Position numbers and translations under genes: made by a program. 64,000 nucleotides of DNA from Sthenelais limicola (lineage: Eukaryota; Annelida; Polychaeta; Phyllodocida; Sigalionidae). Of this stretch, positions 51,104-61,627 are shown in pieces. The notes under the pieces were generated by a model, which worked only from the letters and a program-made list of their open reading frames with translations, ran no database searches and was not told the DNA's origin. The stretch spans positions 136,278,791 through 136,342,790 of the forward strand of contig OW804096.1 of NCBI GenBank assembly GCA_942159475.1. The letters run 5' to 3'. Numbering within the stretch: position 1 is the first letter of the stretch; the number at the start of each line of letters is the position of its first letter.

Positions 51104-51367
51104 ATATGTGATGTGTTGCAGGAAAATGAGTCACAAGTCGCAAAAAATTGATTATGAGATATCATCATAATTTGAAACGATGAGATCAAGCCGATTCTAA
51201 TGGTGGTAAACATTAGGGTAGATAATAAGTATTTCCATATTTTTATTTTTAAAAAAGAAGTTAGCAATATATTTCTGGGTGGACCATTACTAGTAGAGTA
51301 GCTAAATATACTCCATAGGATGACGTTAGAAATGCATTGAAATGTTTAATACACTGTCTTGAAAAAA
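51104..51367 (+). mobile_element. Family B MITE, right-truncated
   Basis: TATGTGATGTGTTGCAGGAA AATGAGTCACAAGTCGCAAA to ACACTGTCTTGAAAAAATAT, then directly into a reverse C fragment. Confidence 0.8.
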
Positions 51368-51473
51368 TATGTGTATGTCAGATTTCAACAGAATCCATCC
51401 CAGCATGTACTGTAATAGACATGCGCAGTGGCACATGTAAATACCCTATTGAACATTTTCCGCCAATCTGACC
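51368..51473 (-). mobile_element. C fragment followed by an A end fragment
   Basis: ATTTCAACAGAATCCATCCC to GTAAATACCCTA is the reversed left end of C. TTGAACATTTTCCGCCAATC TGACCC is an isolated A terminus. Three families abut within 370 bp. Confidence 0.75.
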
Positions 51474-51490
51474 CATATATATCTATCTAT

Positions 51491-51723
51491 AACAGATTTT
51501 GAGAAAACGTACAATTCATCTTCACCAATCCCCTCAAATAACCCAAATTTCAGACGAAAATAAAGTTATAAAAACAGTTCAACCTAACCAAACAGATTGC
51601 TAGAATCAACGCAATGCCAAATATACTTGAATTTACCTAGTATTGACCAAATTTAAGCCTAATTTAGCAGAATTCACTAAATGTGTAGAGCTGCCAATTG
51701 TACATTTTCCACCGATCTGACCC
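51491..51723 (-). mobile_element. Family A MITE
   Basis: Left end lacks GGGT (CAGATTTTGAGAAAACGTAC). Right end TTTTCCACCGATCTGACCC, a variant similar to the isolated terminus just upstream. Confidence 0.83.
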
Positions 51724-51986
51724 ACATATATATATCTATCTGCTGATATCGGGGCGGTTGAGAGCTATCCTATAGCGCCGGGTGCAGTGGTGTGTGTAAT
51801 ATAATAAGTATTTTTGCCATGGATACGTCTACTCCAACTCAAACCCCGCCGAGCGATCTATATTTTATAAATGCTAAATAATCACTCTTCGCCGGAAATC
51901 CGGCGATTAGCAAACCAGATTGTGTATTCATCCGCGGGAAGGACTTTCTAAAAAGAAGTTCTATATGGAGGGAGATATCTGTATAT
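51724..51986. other. Unique sequence
   Basis: A small hairpin TTCGCCGGAAATCCGGCGA lies at 51888-51906. No gene seen. Confidence 0.5.
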
Positions 51987-52221
51987 GGGTCAGATTTTCA
52001 GAAAATGTACAATTCAACTTCGCCAATGTTCTCAAATAACCCAAATTTCAGACGTAAATAAAGTTCAAAATACAGTTCAACCTAACCTAACAGATTGCTA
52101 GGATCAATGCAATGCTGAATATACTCGAATTTACCAAGTATTGACCAAATTGCAGCCTAATTTAGCAGATCTTACTAAATGCGTACAGCTGCCAATTGTA
52201 CATTTTCTGAAGATCTGACCC
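51987..52221 (-). mobile_element. Family A MITE, near-consensus
   Basis: Perfect left TIR; TTTTCTGAAGATCTGACCC on the right; TATA and CATATG flanks. Confidence 0.9.
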
Positions 52222-52365
52222 ATATGTAGGGAAATAAGAGGAGAGACTAGTAGAAGACCTCACTGTGTAGTCAGACATGTTGACTGTGAAGCACTTGGAA
52301 ATACGTATATAAAACAGCATCCTCATTATAGTTATGCTATTAAATATATACTTTATGAACATGTG

Positions 52366-52922
52366 TGGGTTAGATTGTCAGAAAATGTACAAATCGCCTT
52401 TGCGAATCGTGTCAAATAACCCACATTGAAGACAAACTGATTTATTTGATCAAAATAATACGAAATGTGCCTAGATTAACCTAGATTTATTATTTTCCAG
52501 CATTATTAAAACTTCTTTTATTCATTAATCTCAGTATTCAATAATGGAAGTCAACTCAACTGAAAACAACTCGTTTGAGCATTTGATTTCGCGACCCTAC
52601 GCGTTTTCTTTGGTTTTGGCTTCTTCAGGCAAAACATTTCATTCAACATTTCACCGTCGAGGCTATTTTCAAAAAAATCCTGTTACAAATTGAGTCTTAT
52701 CATTCACATAATCATCATTGACACATATTATCATTCACAAATGTTATGATGAAGTTATGAACAAGGTACAATTTTCAATATATAAAAGAAATCATCCTAT
52801 ACCAGTTCACACTAGCCATCTGACATTTAAGTAAGTTGTATTGATGACAATTGTTCTTCAGTCGATTTATCAGAATTTTCTAAAAGTGTAGAGCTGTTGA
52901 TGGTACATTTTTCTCATGAACC
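52366..52922 (-). mobile_element. Family A MITE split by a 330-bp insertion
   Basis: 52366-52500 carries the left part (GGGTTAGATTGTCAGAAAAT to TTATTATTTTCCAGC). 52855-52915 carries the rest (TTCTTCAGTCGATTTATCAG to GTACATTTTTCTCATGAACC). The intervening ~340 bp match nothing else here and lack obvious inverted ends. The junction words ATTTTCCAG and TTCTTCAG may be the target copies. Confidence 0.65.
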
Positions 52923-52928
52923 ATATAT

Positions 52929-53162
52929 GGGTCAGATTTTCAGAAAATGTACAATTCAACTTCGCCAATCTTCTCAAATAACCCAAATTTCAGCCGAAAA
53001 AAAGCTCAGAACACAGTTCAACCTAACCAAACAGATTGCTAGGATCAATGCAATGCCGAATATACCCGAATTTACCTAGTATTGACCAAATTTCAGCCTA
53101 ATTTAGCAGAATTTACTGAATGTGTACAGCTGCCAATTGTACATTTTCTCAGGATCAGACCC
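52929..53162 (-). mobile_element. Family A MITE
   Basis: GGGTCAGATTTTCAGAAAAT to TTTTCTCAGGATCAGACCC. TATA on both sides. Confidence 0.9.
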
Positions 53163-53264
53163 ATATATATATAACTGCATCTACTACTGCCAATCAGAGA
53201 TCATTCACATCTATATACATCCAGCCATACCGCCCTGCTCCTCCCCGCCCGTCCACAATCAATA

Positions 53265-54400
53265 TATAAGTACAGGGATGGGCTGGTGGTATATATAAGT
53301 ACAGGGATGGGCTGCGTGTATATATAAGTACAGGGATGGGCTGCGTGTATATATAAGTACAGGGATGGGCTGGTGGTATATATAAGTACAGGGATGGGCT
53401 GTGTGTATATATAAGTACAGGGATGGGCTGCGTGTATATATAAGTACAGGGATGGGCTGCTAGTATATATAAGTACAGGGATGGGCTGCGTGTATATATA
53501 AGTACAGGGATGGGCTGGTGGTATATATAAGTACAGGGATGGGCTGGTGGTATATATAAGTACAGGGATGGGCTGCGTGTATATATAAGTACAGGGATGG
53601 GCTGGTGGTATATATAAGTACAGGGATGGGCTGCGTGTATATATAAGTACAGGGATGGGCTGCTAGTATATATAAGTACAGGGATGGGCTGGTGGTATAT
53701 ATAAGTACAGGGATGGGCTGCGTGTATATATAAGTACAGGGATGGGCTGCTAGTATATATAAGTACAGGGATGGGCTGCGTGTATATATAAGTACAGGGA
53801 TGGGCTGGTGGTATATATAAGTACAGGGATGGGCTGCGGGTATATATAAGTACAGGGATGGGCTGGTGGTATATATAAGTACAGGGATGGGCTGCGTGTA
53901 TATATAAGTACAGGGATGGGCTGGTGGTATATATAAGTACAGGGATGGGCTGCGTGTATATATAAGTACAGGGATGGGCTGCTAGTATATATAAGTACAG
54001 GGATGGGCTGGTGGTATATATAAGTACAGGGATGGGCTGGTGGTATATATAAGTACAGGGATGGGCTGGTGGTATATATAAGTACAGGGATGGGCTGGTG
54101 GTATATATAAGTACAGGGATGGGCTGGTGGTATATATAAGTACAGGGATGGGCTGCGTGTATATATAAGTACAGGGATGGGCTGGTGGTATATATAAGTA
54201 CAGGGATGGGCTGCGTGTATATATAAGTACAGGGATGGGCTGCTAGTATATATAAGTACAGGGATGGGCTGCTAGTATATATAAGTACAGGGAAGGGCTG
54301 CGTGTATATATAAGTACAGGGATGGGCTGGTGGTATATATAAGTACAGGGATGGGCTGGTGGTATATATAAGTACAGGGAAGGGCTGGTGGTATATATTT
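53265..54400 (+). repeat. 29-bp minisatellite, about 39 copies
   Basis: The unit TATATATAAGTACAGGGATG GGCTGxxxx ends in GCGTG, GGTGG or GCTAG. The order of these three endings is not random; runs such as GCGTG-GCTAG-GGTGG recur. Three units (87 bp) equal 29 codons, giving a 416-codon minus-strand ORF with a Tyr/Pro/Ile repeat, which I treat as an artefact. Confidence 0.97.
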
Positions 54401-54796
54401 ACCCGCCGATGAAGGCTGCATTGACAGCCGCTAGACTTTATCATGTATTGACAGGTTAGTTACCCCGTCATCCCGCCCAGGGGCGCTGCAGTACCTGCAA
54501 TACGCTACTGTGTAAGTGGAGGGGATTTTAGAGCAGAACATTTGAAAATAGCCTAAAATTAAAAGTTGAAATAGAAATTGTTAATGGGAGAGATAAATTC
54601 TCATGAAATACCAATCAACTGATTATCTTTTTAAATTTTGCAATGTATGGCTAGGTATATCAGGACTAGATCACATGACTAACCACTCTCACCTTTGGTG
54701 TGAATAATCAAGCGACCATACAAGATTCTGCCACCAATACTTGCGGACATGCTGCTTGCATTTTTTCAATAAAAGCTCAATTATATTTTGAAATCA
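54401..54796. other. Unique sequence, no gene seen
   Basis: No repeat or ORF recognised. Confidence 0.5.
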
Positions 54797-55367
54797 TGAT
54801 GTGCTATAGTTCAAGCCCTAAATACAGCCTACATGTCTATAACTCTAGTATATAGCCCCAAATAGGAGCCTACAGACCTATAGCTCTAGTATATAGCCCC
54901 AAATATAGCCTACAGGTCTATAGCTCTAGTATATAGCCCCAAATACGGCCTACAGACCTATAGCTCTAGTATTTAGCCCCAATACAGCCTACAGGTCTAT
55001 AGCTCTAGTATATATCCCCACATACAGCCTACAGACCTATAGCTCTAGTATATAGCCCCAAATACAGCCTACAGACCTATAGCTCTAGTATATAGCCCCA
55101 AATACAGCCTACAGACCTATAGCTCTAGTATATAGCCCCAAATACAGCCTACAGACCTATAGTTCTAGTATAGTCCCAAATACAGCCTACAGACCTATAG
55201 CTCTAGTATATAGCCCCAAATACAGCCTACAGGTCTATAGCTCTAGTATATAGCCCCAAATACAGCCTACAGGTCTATAGCTCTAGTATATAGCCCCAAA
55301 TACAGCCTACAGACCTTTAGCTCTAGTATATAGCCCCAAATACAGCCTACAGACCTATAGCTCTAGT
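54797..55367 (+). repeat. 40-bp tandem repeat, about 14 copies
   Basis: TATAGCTCTAGTATATAGCC CCAAATACAGCCTACAGACC. Variants with GGTCTATAG versus GACCTATAG alternate in blocks. Confidence 0.96.
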
Positions 55368-55639
55368 CTGTGGTCATTATACATGGTCAGGGCATTCAGC
55401 CATGCGCAGACAACTAGTGAAGCGCAAGCTTGTGGTATAAATAGGAGATTTAGGGTTGGCAGGAATCCAGGCCTGATCCTCCCTCATCCACATGGTTCAT
55501 CCTCTCCCTGCTAATCCCCTCTCTACCCCCCTAACCCCCTCCCCTGCCCACTCACCCACTGCTGCTTATCACTGTCCCACCCATCAATAGGGGTACCACA
55601 TCACTGCTCCACTAGCAGTGTATTTAGCTATATCTAGAT

Positions 55640-56030
55640 GGGGGAGAGAGAGGGGGGGTGAGAGAGAAGGGGGGTGAGAGAGGAGAGAGGGAGGAGTAGA
55701 GAGATAGGGGGAGAGAGAGTGGAGAAAGGGAGAGAGGGAGAGAGAGGGGAGAGATAGAGGAAGTAGAAGGAGAGGGGGAGAGAGGTGGGAGAGAGGGGAG
55801 AGGGGGGAGAGAAAAAGGGAGGGAGACAGGGGGAAGGGAGAGGAGGAAAGAGAGGAGAGGGGGAGAGAGGGGACAGAGAAGGGGAGGGAGAGGGAGAGAG
55901 GGAGGAGAGAGAGGGGGAGAGGGAGGGGAGAGAGAGTGGAGAAAGTGGGAAAGAGTGGGGAAAGGGGAGAGAGAGGTGGGAGAGGGAGAGAGAGGGGAGT
56001 GAGAGAGGAGAGAGAGGGGAGGGGCAGGTG
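55640..56030 (+). repeat. Purine tract
   Basis: GAGAGAGGGGGAG-type words, almost no pyrimidines. Flanked upstream by C/T-rich sequence at 55490-55570. Confidence 0.95.
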
Positions 56031-56159
56031 AAATCGGTTGTTCTATATATATGCCCAGTTTCGACACCATAATTTTGTACATATTTGGTCCCAGGGCAAG
56101 AAAGGAAACACGCTAAAGGAGGCCAATATCCTGCGCTTTTTTAATATAAACAGTGGTTC

Positions 56160-56378
56160 CTTTACATGCATCCATAGGAGAGGGGAGAAAAAGAAGAGAA
56201 AGAGAAGAGAGAAAGAAGAGAGAGGGGAAGAGAAAAGAAGGGGAAGAAATGGAGAGAGCACAAGAGAATGAGAGAACAGACAGGAAAGAGAGAGAGCAGA
56301 GAAAGAAGAGAGAGGGCATAGAAGAGAGGAAGAAGAGAGGGAAGAAAAGAAGAGAGGGAGGGAGACGGTATAAAGGAG
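56160..56378 (+). repeat. A-rich purine tract
   Basis: GAAAGAGAAGAGAGAAAGAA words, richer in A than the neighbouring tract. Confidence 0.93.
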
Positions 56379-56679
56379 ACAATTAAGGCTAATATAGGCA
56401 GTTTGATATAGCCACATACTGGGCCCCCTTTATCTCCTTTTATCTGTGAAGCTAGTGCGATAACTTCTGTGAATTATATATTCTACAATTAGCGGCCCCT
56501 GTAGCTCCTGCATTACGGCCGGGATGGCATAACCGTACATGACTCCACTAATGTAGGTTATCATATCTTATACAACTCACATCCAGGCTCTGAGAGCGCC
56601 TCAATGCAGGGTCTATAGGACAGGCTTTATTATAGGCATTTTACACACTATAGGGCGAGTACTTGAGCACCTCTTGTCT
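56379..56679. other. Unique sequence
   Basis: No gene or repeat recognised. Confidence 0.5.
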
Positions 56680-57230
56680 TGTCTTCCTTTCTCACCCATT
56701 TCTATTCTCTGTCTTCCTCTGTCTCTCCAATTGCTATCCCTTTCCCCCTCTCTTCTTTTCCTTTAATCCTCTCTCTCTCCTTTCTATCTCTGTTCTTTTT
56801 CATTTGTCCCTCTCCTTTCTTTTGTTAATTTCAGGTCTCTTTCCCATTTCTATCTTTCCCTCTCTTCTTTTCATGTCTCCCCCTCTATACTGTTTCTATT
56901 CTCTCCTTCTCTCTCTCCTTTCTGTTTCTCTTCCACTTCATTTCTCATTCTCTCCCACCCAATTCTTTATTTGCTTTGCCCTCTCCCTCTCCCTCTCTCT
57001 CTGTCTCTCCTTCCCTTTCTCTTCCGTCCTCCTTCTCTCTCTCCCTCTGCCTCCCTTCTCTCTCACCCTCTCCTCCTCTCTCTCCTCACTCCCTCTCTTC
57101 TTTCTCCCTCTCCCTGTCTCTCTCTCTCTCTCTTTCTCTCCTCCTCAATCTCCCTCTTTTTCTCTTCCCCTCAACCTCGCTCTTCTCTTTAATCCCCTCT
57201 TTCAACAACCTTCTCCTGATCTCCTTTTCC
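56680..57230 (+). repeat. Pyrimidine tract
   Basis: CTTTCTCTC/CCCTCTCTCTC words, T-richer at the start. It opens a 268-codon frame that continues to 57469; the last ~85 codons are non-repetitive but match no motif I know. Confidence 0.94.
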
Positions 57231-57510
57231 CCAGTCTCCCCACCCCATCACGAAATGACCATGGTAACGATATTGACTGGAAAGTGGAGAAGGGGGAAGT
57301 AAAAAGAGCTCATTTGGAATATGATATTGACAAAAAGATGACGGACGAGGCTGCGCTACTATTGTTACAATCTGTGAGGTCAAGCAGGGCCAAGGGAAGT
57401 CTCCTTGTGCTTCCGGGTCAGCTGAACACGTGGGGCAGGCTGGGTACAGCTGGGCGCTCTATTGATTGAAGGGAAATGTACAAGTGGGCTAGAAATAGAC
57501 ACATGTCTGT

Positions 57511-58164
57511 TACTTGCTCTCCTTTTCTCTGTATCTCTCTCTCTTTCTCCCTCCCTCTCTCTTCTCTCTCTCTCCCTCCCCCTCTCTCTCCCTCCCTCTC
57601 TCACCCTATCTCTCTTTCTCTCCCTCCCTCTCTCTCTCCCTCCCTCTCTCTCTCCCTCCCTCTCTCTCTCCCTCCCTCTCTCTCTCCCTCCCTCTCTCTC
57701 TCCCTCTCCCTCTCTCTCTTTCTCTCTCTCCCCCTCTCTCTCCCTCTCTCCTCCCTCTCCCTCCCTCTCTCTCTCTCCCTTCTCTCTTTCACTCCTCTGT
57801 CTCACCTCTCTCTCTCCCTCCCTCTCTCCCTCTCCCTCCCTCTCTCTCTCTCCCTTCTCTCTTTCACTCCTCTGTCTCACCTCTCTCTCTCCACCGCACC
57901 ATAAAGTGCCTTTCTGCCACTTTTCCTCTGTCTCTCCCTTTCCCCTCTCTTCTCTCTCTTTCTCTCTCTATAGGAATCACATATATAAGTTATCATATAC
58001 CTCCCTCTCTACCTGTCTCTTTCCCACTCCCACTTTCTCTCTTTTGCCCCCCTTAATCTGACAATCTGCCTCTCTCTCCTGTCCTTCTTCTCTCCTCCTT
58101 GTTCCTCAATCTCATTCTCATATCCCCCCTCCTCTCTCTGTTTTTAACCCTCCCTACCCCCGCT

Positions 58165-58196
<32 letters not shown>

Positions 58197-58433
58197 TCTC
58201 TCCCTCTGTCTCGTTCCTCAATCTCATCTTATATCTTTGGCCCTCTTCTCTCTCGGTCTCCCTCTCCCCCACCCTCTTCGCTCCCTCCCATATCTCCCCC
58301 CTCTCTGTCTCCCCCTCCCCCCGCTTCTCTCTCCCTCTTTCCTCTATCTCATCTCATATCTTTGGCCCTCTTCTCTCTCGGTCTCCCTCTCCCCCCCCCC
58401 CTTCTCCCTCCCTCCCCCCCCCCCCACCAACCA
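57511..58433 (+). repeat. Long pyrimidine tract containing a repeat S body fragment
   Basis: About 900 bp of C/T. At 57891-57945, CATAAAGTGCCTTTCTGCCA CTTTTCCTCTGTCTCTCCC matches the S body at 61.23-61.28 kb. TCTCATATCTTTGGCCCTCT TCTCTCTCGGTCTCCCTCTC is duplicated at 58226-58270 and 58348-58392. Confidence 0.94.
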
Positions 58434-58651
58434 TCTACAATCAGAATGCTACGATGCATGTAAACCCAAACCCAATCAGGCGTGAAATGAACATCTGGGT
58501 TCCTCCTCGGCTCCTTCCTCCAGTGTGTCTGTGTGTATGCCTACTACTACCCCTGTAGCCCGTGAAGCCCGTGTACAGGCCGTCCTCCGGCCAGTTATAC
58601 ATTGAGTTATTGGACTGCAAGAGTATCCAGTGCTCTGTATGGATCCTCAAT
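58434..58651. other. Unique sequence
   Basis: No gene recognised. Confidence 0.5.
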
Positions 58652-58717
58652 ACGGTCAGGGCGTCAGAAAATGTACAATTGGCCTGCACCAACCCTCTCA
58701 AACATGGTATAATGATC

Positions 58718-59110
58718 GAGAGGCTTTTCCTCAGTTTGAAGGGACTCTCTCAACTCTGAGCCTAGGCTGGAGCAAGAGGCTTTTCCTCAGTTTGAAGGGA
58801 CTCTCTCAACTCTGAGCCTAGACTGGAGCAAGAGGCTTTTCCTCAGTTTGAAGGGACTCTCTCAACTCTGAGCCCAGACTGGAGCAAGAGGCTTTTCCTC
58901 AGTTTGAAGGGACTCTCTCAACTCTGAGCCCAGACTGGAGCAAGAGGCTTTTCCTCAGTTTGAAGGGACTCTTTCAACTCTGAGCCCAGACTGGAGCAAG
59001 AGGCTTTTCCTCAGTTTGAAGGGACTCTCTAAACTCTGAGCCCAGACTGGAGCAAGAGGCTTTACCTCAGTTTGAAGGGACGCTCTCAACTCTGAGCCCA
59101 GACTGAGTCG
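58718..59110 (+). repeat. Repeat R, tandem with 56-bp period, 7 copies
   Basis: GAGGCTTTTCCTCAGTTTGA AGGGACTCTCTCAACTCTGA GCCCAGACTGGAGCAA. Only the second half of the R sequence is amplified here. Confidence 0.95.
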
Positions 59111-59217
59111 TTGGATATTCTCCATATGGGTGAAGGGGTCAGAAAGTATACACTTCGCCTGCACCAATCCTCTCAAATAACCTCAATTGAAGACAGAAAT
59201 GAGGTTCAAATACAGCA

Positions 59218-59324
59218 TAAAGCCCTGCACACACACAGCCGATTTGTCTCCCGATTGTCCCCCGATTTAGGTCTTCTGGTGAACCCTATGATTTCATTTC
59301 CAATTCTGGTTGATGTTATTTCAA
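59218..59324 (+). mobile_element. Fold-back element D, left arm only (D3)
   Basis: AAGCCCTGCACACACACAGC CGATTTGTC to GGTTGATGTTATTTCAA, then unrelated sequence. Confidence 0.88.
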
Positions 59325-59337
59325 TATTATTTGTATA

Positions 59338-59475
59338 TCACAAAGTCTCTCAAACGTATGATATCAGTTACAAGGATAACTGCAGTCCTATAATAACAGT
59401 TACAAGGATAACTGCAGTCCTATGATAACAGTTACATGTACATAACTGCAGTCCTATGATAACAGTTACATTTAG
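59338..59475 (+). repeat. 32-34-bp tandem repeat
   Basis: GTTACAAGGATAACTGCAGT CCTATGATAACA, about 3.5 copies. Its leading CACAAAGTCTCTCAAACGTA TGATA recurs once at 60651-60676. Confidence 0.9.
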
Positions 59476-59555
59476 ACAACTGAACTGTTTTTGAACGGTC
59501 AGGGCGTCAGAAAATGTACAATTGGCCTTCACCAATCCTCTCAAACATGGTATAA

Positions 59556-59842
59556 CGATCGAGAGGCTTTTCCTCAGTTTGGAGGGACTCTCTCAACTCT
59601 GAGTCCAGACTGGAGCAAGAGGCTTTCCCTCAGTTTGAAGGGACTCTCTCAACTCTGAGCCCAGACTGGAGCAAGAGGCTTTTCCTCAGTTTGAAGGGAC
59701 TCTCTCAACTCTGAGCCTAGACTGGAGCAAGAGGCTTTTCCTCAGTTTGGAGGGACTCTCTCAACTCTGAGCCCAGACTGGAGCAAGAGGCTTTTCCTCA
59801 GTTTGAAGGGACTCTCTAAACTCTGAGCCCAGACTGAGTCAT
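59556..59842 (+). repeat. Repeat R, 56-bp period, 5 copies
   Basis: Same unit as 58718-59110. Both arrays end in a TCTCTAAACTCTGAGCCCAG ACTGAGTC-like unit, allowing unit-by-unit alignment. Confidence 0.95.
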
Positions 59843-59949
59843 TGGATATTCTCCATATGGGTGAAGGCGTCAGAAAGTGTACAATTCACCTGCACCAATC
59901 CTCTCAGATAAGCTCAATTGAAGACAGAAATGAGGTTCAAATACAGCAT

Positions 59950-60156
59950 AAAGCCCTGCACACACACAGCCGATTTGTCTCCCGATTGTCCCCCGATTTA
60001 GGTCTTCTGGTGAACCCTATGATTTCATTTCCAATTCTGGTTGATGTTATTTCAAAAACATAAACAAGGATTAGAAATGAAATCATAGGATTCACCAGAA
60101 GACCTAAATTGGGGGACAATCGGGAGGCAAATCGGCTGTGTGTGTGTGCAGGGCTT
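59950..60156. mobile_element. Fold-back element D, complete (D4), nested in A
   Basis: AAGCCCTGCACACACACAGC CGATTTG pairs with CAAATCGGCTGTGTGTGTGT GCAGGGCTT. The arms are complementary almost to the apex ATTTCAAA (60047-60054). TAA flanks both sides (Harbinger-type target, inference). Confidence 0.92.
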
Positions 60157-60297
60157 AACTGAACAGATTTTTAAAATGAACACACTAACAACTATACCCA
60201 GATATATCTACAATTCTACATTTTTCAACCTAATTTAGCAGAAGTTATTAAAATGTGCAGAGCTGCTGAGTGTACATTTTCTGGCGACCTGACCCTA

Positions 60298-61215
60298 CAG
60301 ACGATGTTTAGGCACTAGTGGAAATTAACACGGTTGAAGGGCAACTGATAGATTTCAGGCTGGATTTCTAACACTTTGGGTCTCAGAGCAAATGTGTAAT
60401 GGAAAACAAACCAGAAATTGCAATGAAAATAATAATTAAATAAATATTTTAGAAAGCTAATAATTCCTCATTTTTCTTTGCTGCAGAAATATGATTTTCT
60501 AAGTGCTTTCCCCTATTTTAGGGATATAATGGTTTCAAAATCCTATAGAGAATTAACCGATGTGATTAGTTCCACTCATTTCCCACCAACCTGAGGGTAA
60601 ATGGACCAGAAGTTTATAGGATAATAGCTTGTAGCCTTTGCTACGGGGCTTCACAAAGTCTCTCAAACGTATGATAACAATTACATGTTTGTAACAGGAA
60701 AATGAGTCAACATTGAAATTTTCCACAAAAAGAATTCAAAAGAACCCTTGCTCAGAATGTTTTCATTTTTTTAGTATTTATCGCTGTTAGTAGCATGGAT
60801 ATATATATCAAATTCAAAGACTGTGTATGGTGTATATCTATGCATATGTGAGGAGTATATCAAACTACTTCACTATAATATATCTAACTACTTTACTATA
60901 ATGAGTGAATATCAAGAAATATCACTAACATTTCTTTTGCATAAACAAATATCGAAGTATCAAATTAAGGGATTCCAAGATGAATTTCTCCCTCTCGCCT
61001 ACCCATGGTCACTCACAGCGCTGCCCCAGTCCCGATATAATTTCCCTGTCAGCAACCAATTTACCATCTTCCCTCTTTTTCTGCACTGAGTGAAATATGA
61101 AGCCACCATTACTGCTACCTCATCTCCACCCATCACCACCTCCCACCCCCATCACCCCCCCCCCCCCACCATCCCCAATACACGCTCCTCCTTCACACCC
61201 TGACTACTTGCTGGT
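60298..61215. other. Unique sequence with a B-like fragment
   Basis: GTAACAGGAAAATGAGTCA (60696-60714) matches the B terminus, and later words (CATGGATATATATATCAAAT) resemble the B interior, but alignment is poor. No gene seen. Confidence 0.5.
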
Positions 61216-61470
61216 CCTGGGTATGTTCATAAAGTGCCTTTCTGTCTCTTTTCTCTGTCTCTCTCTCCCTTCTTCTCTATCTCTATTTCCTGGGTATGAT
61301 CATGAAGTGCCTTTCTGTGTCCTTTTCTCTGTCTCTCTCCCTTCTTCTCTATCTCTATTTCCTGGGTATGATCATACACTGCTTCCCTCTCAGCTCTCCT
61401 GCCCTTGATATAACCATATTAAATGTGTTGATAAGGGCGTAAAGCAACCAATCTCACTCACTCACTCACC
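61216..61470 (-). repeat. Repeat S (SINE-like) with 72-bp internal duplication
   Basis: The reverse complement starts (GTGA)n, GATTGGTTGCTTTACGCCC, TTATCAACACATTT, GGTTATATCAAGGGC, ATGATCATACCCAGG, then the purine body. The segment CCTGGGTATGATCATGAAGT to CTCTATCTCTATTT (+ strand) is repeated at 61217, 61289 and 61361. Confidence 0.8.
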
Positions 61471-61619
61471 CTGACTACCTCTACACCCCAACACCACCTG
61501 CCCCAGCCCAACACAATCACCAGCTCTCTTCACTACCACCACCCCCACCACACAATATATTAGACGGTATTATATTAATACAATTATAACTGTCTTCATA
61601 CATACTTTATTATATGCAC
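61471..61619. other. C/A-rich unique sequence
   Basis: No gene seen. Confidence 0.5.
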
Positions 61620-61627
61620 ATGCTATA

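Larger units (their letters stand above)
58652..59324 (+). repeat. Composite duplication, copy 1 (A end, R array, A end, half D)
   Basis: Order: A terminus GGTCAGGGCGTCAGAAAATG, ACATGGTATAATGATCGAG, seven 56-bp R units, TTGGATATTCTCCATATGGG, a second A start, then the left arm of D. It matches 59497-60054 except for R copy number and stops at the apex of the D palindrome (59324). Confidence 0.9.
59497..60297 (-). repeat. Composite duplication, copy 2, with complete A element split by D
   Basis: Same order as copy 1 but with five R units. Here the second A copy is complete: it starts about 59857 and its right end is at 60158-60297 (AACAGATTTTTAAAATGAAC to CATTTTCTGGCGACCTGACCC). A whole D element lies in its middle. 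Confidence 0.9.

Noticed and set aside
53194..54444. 416-codon minus-strand ORF with Tyr/Pro/Ile repeats
   Set aside because: It is the 29-bp array read through three units (87 bp). It has no unique N- or C-terminal domain.
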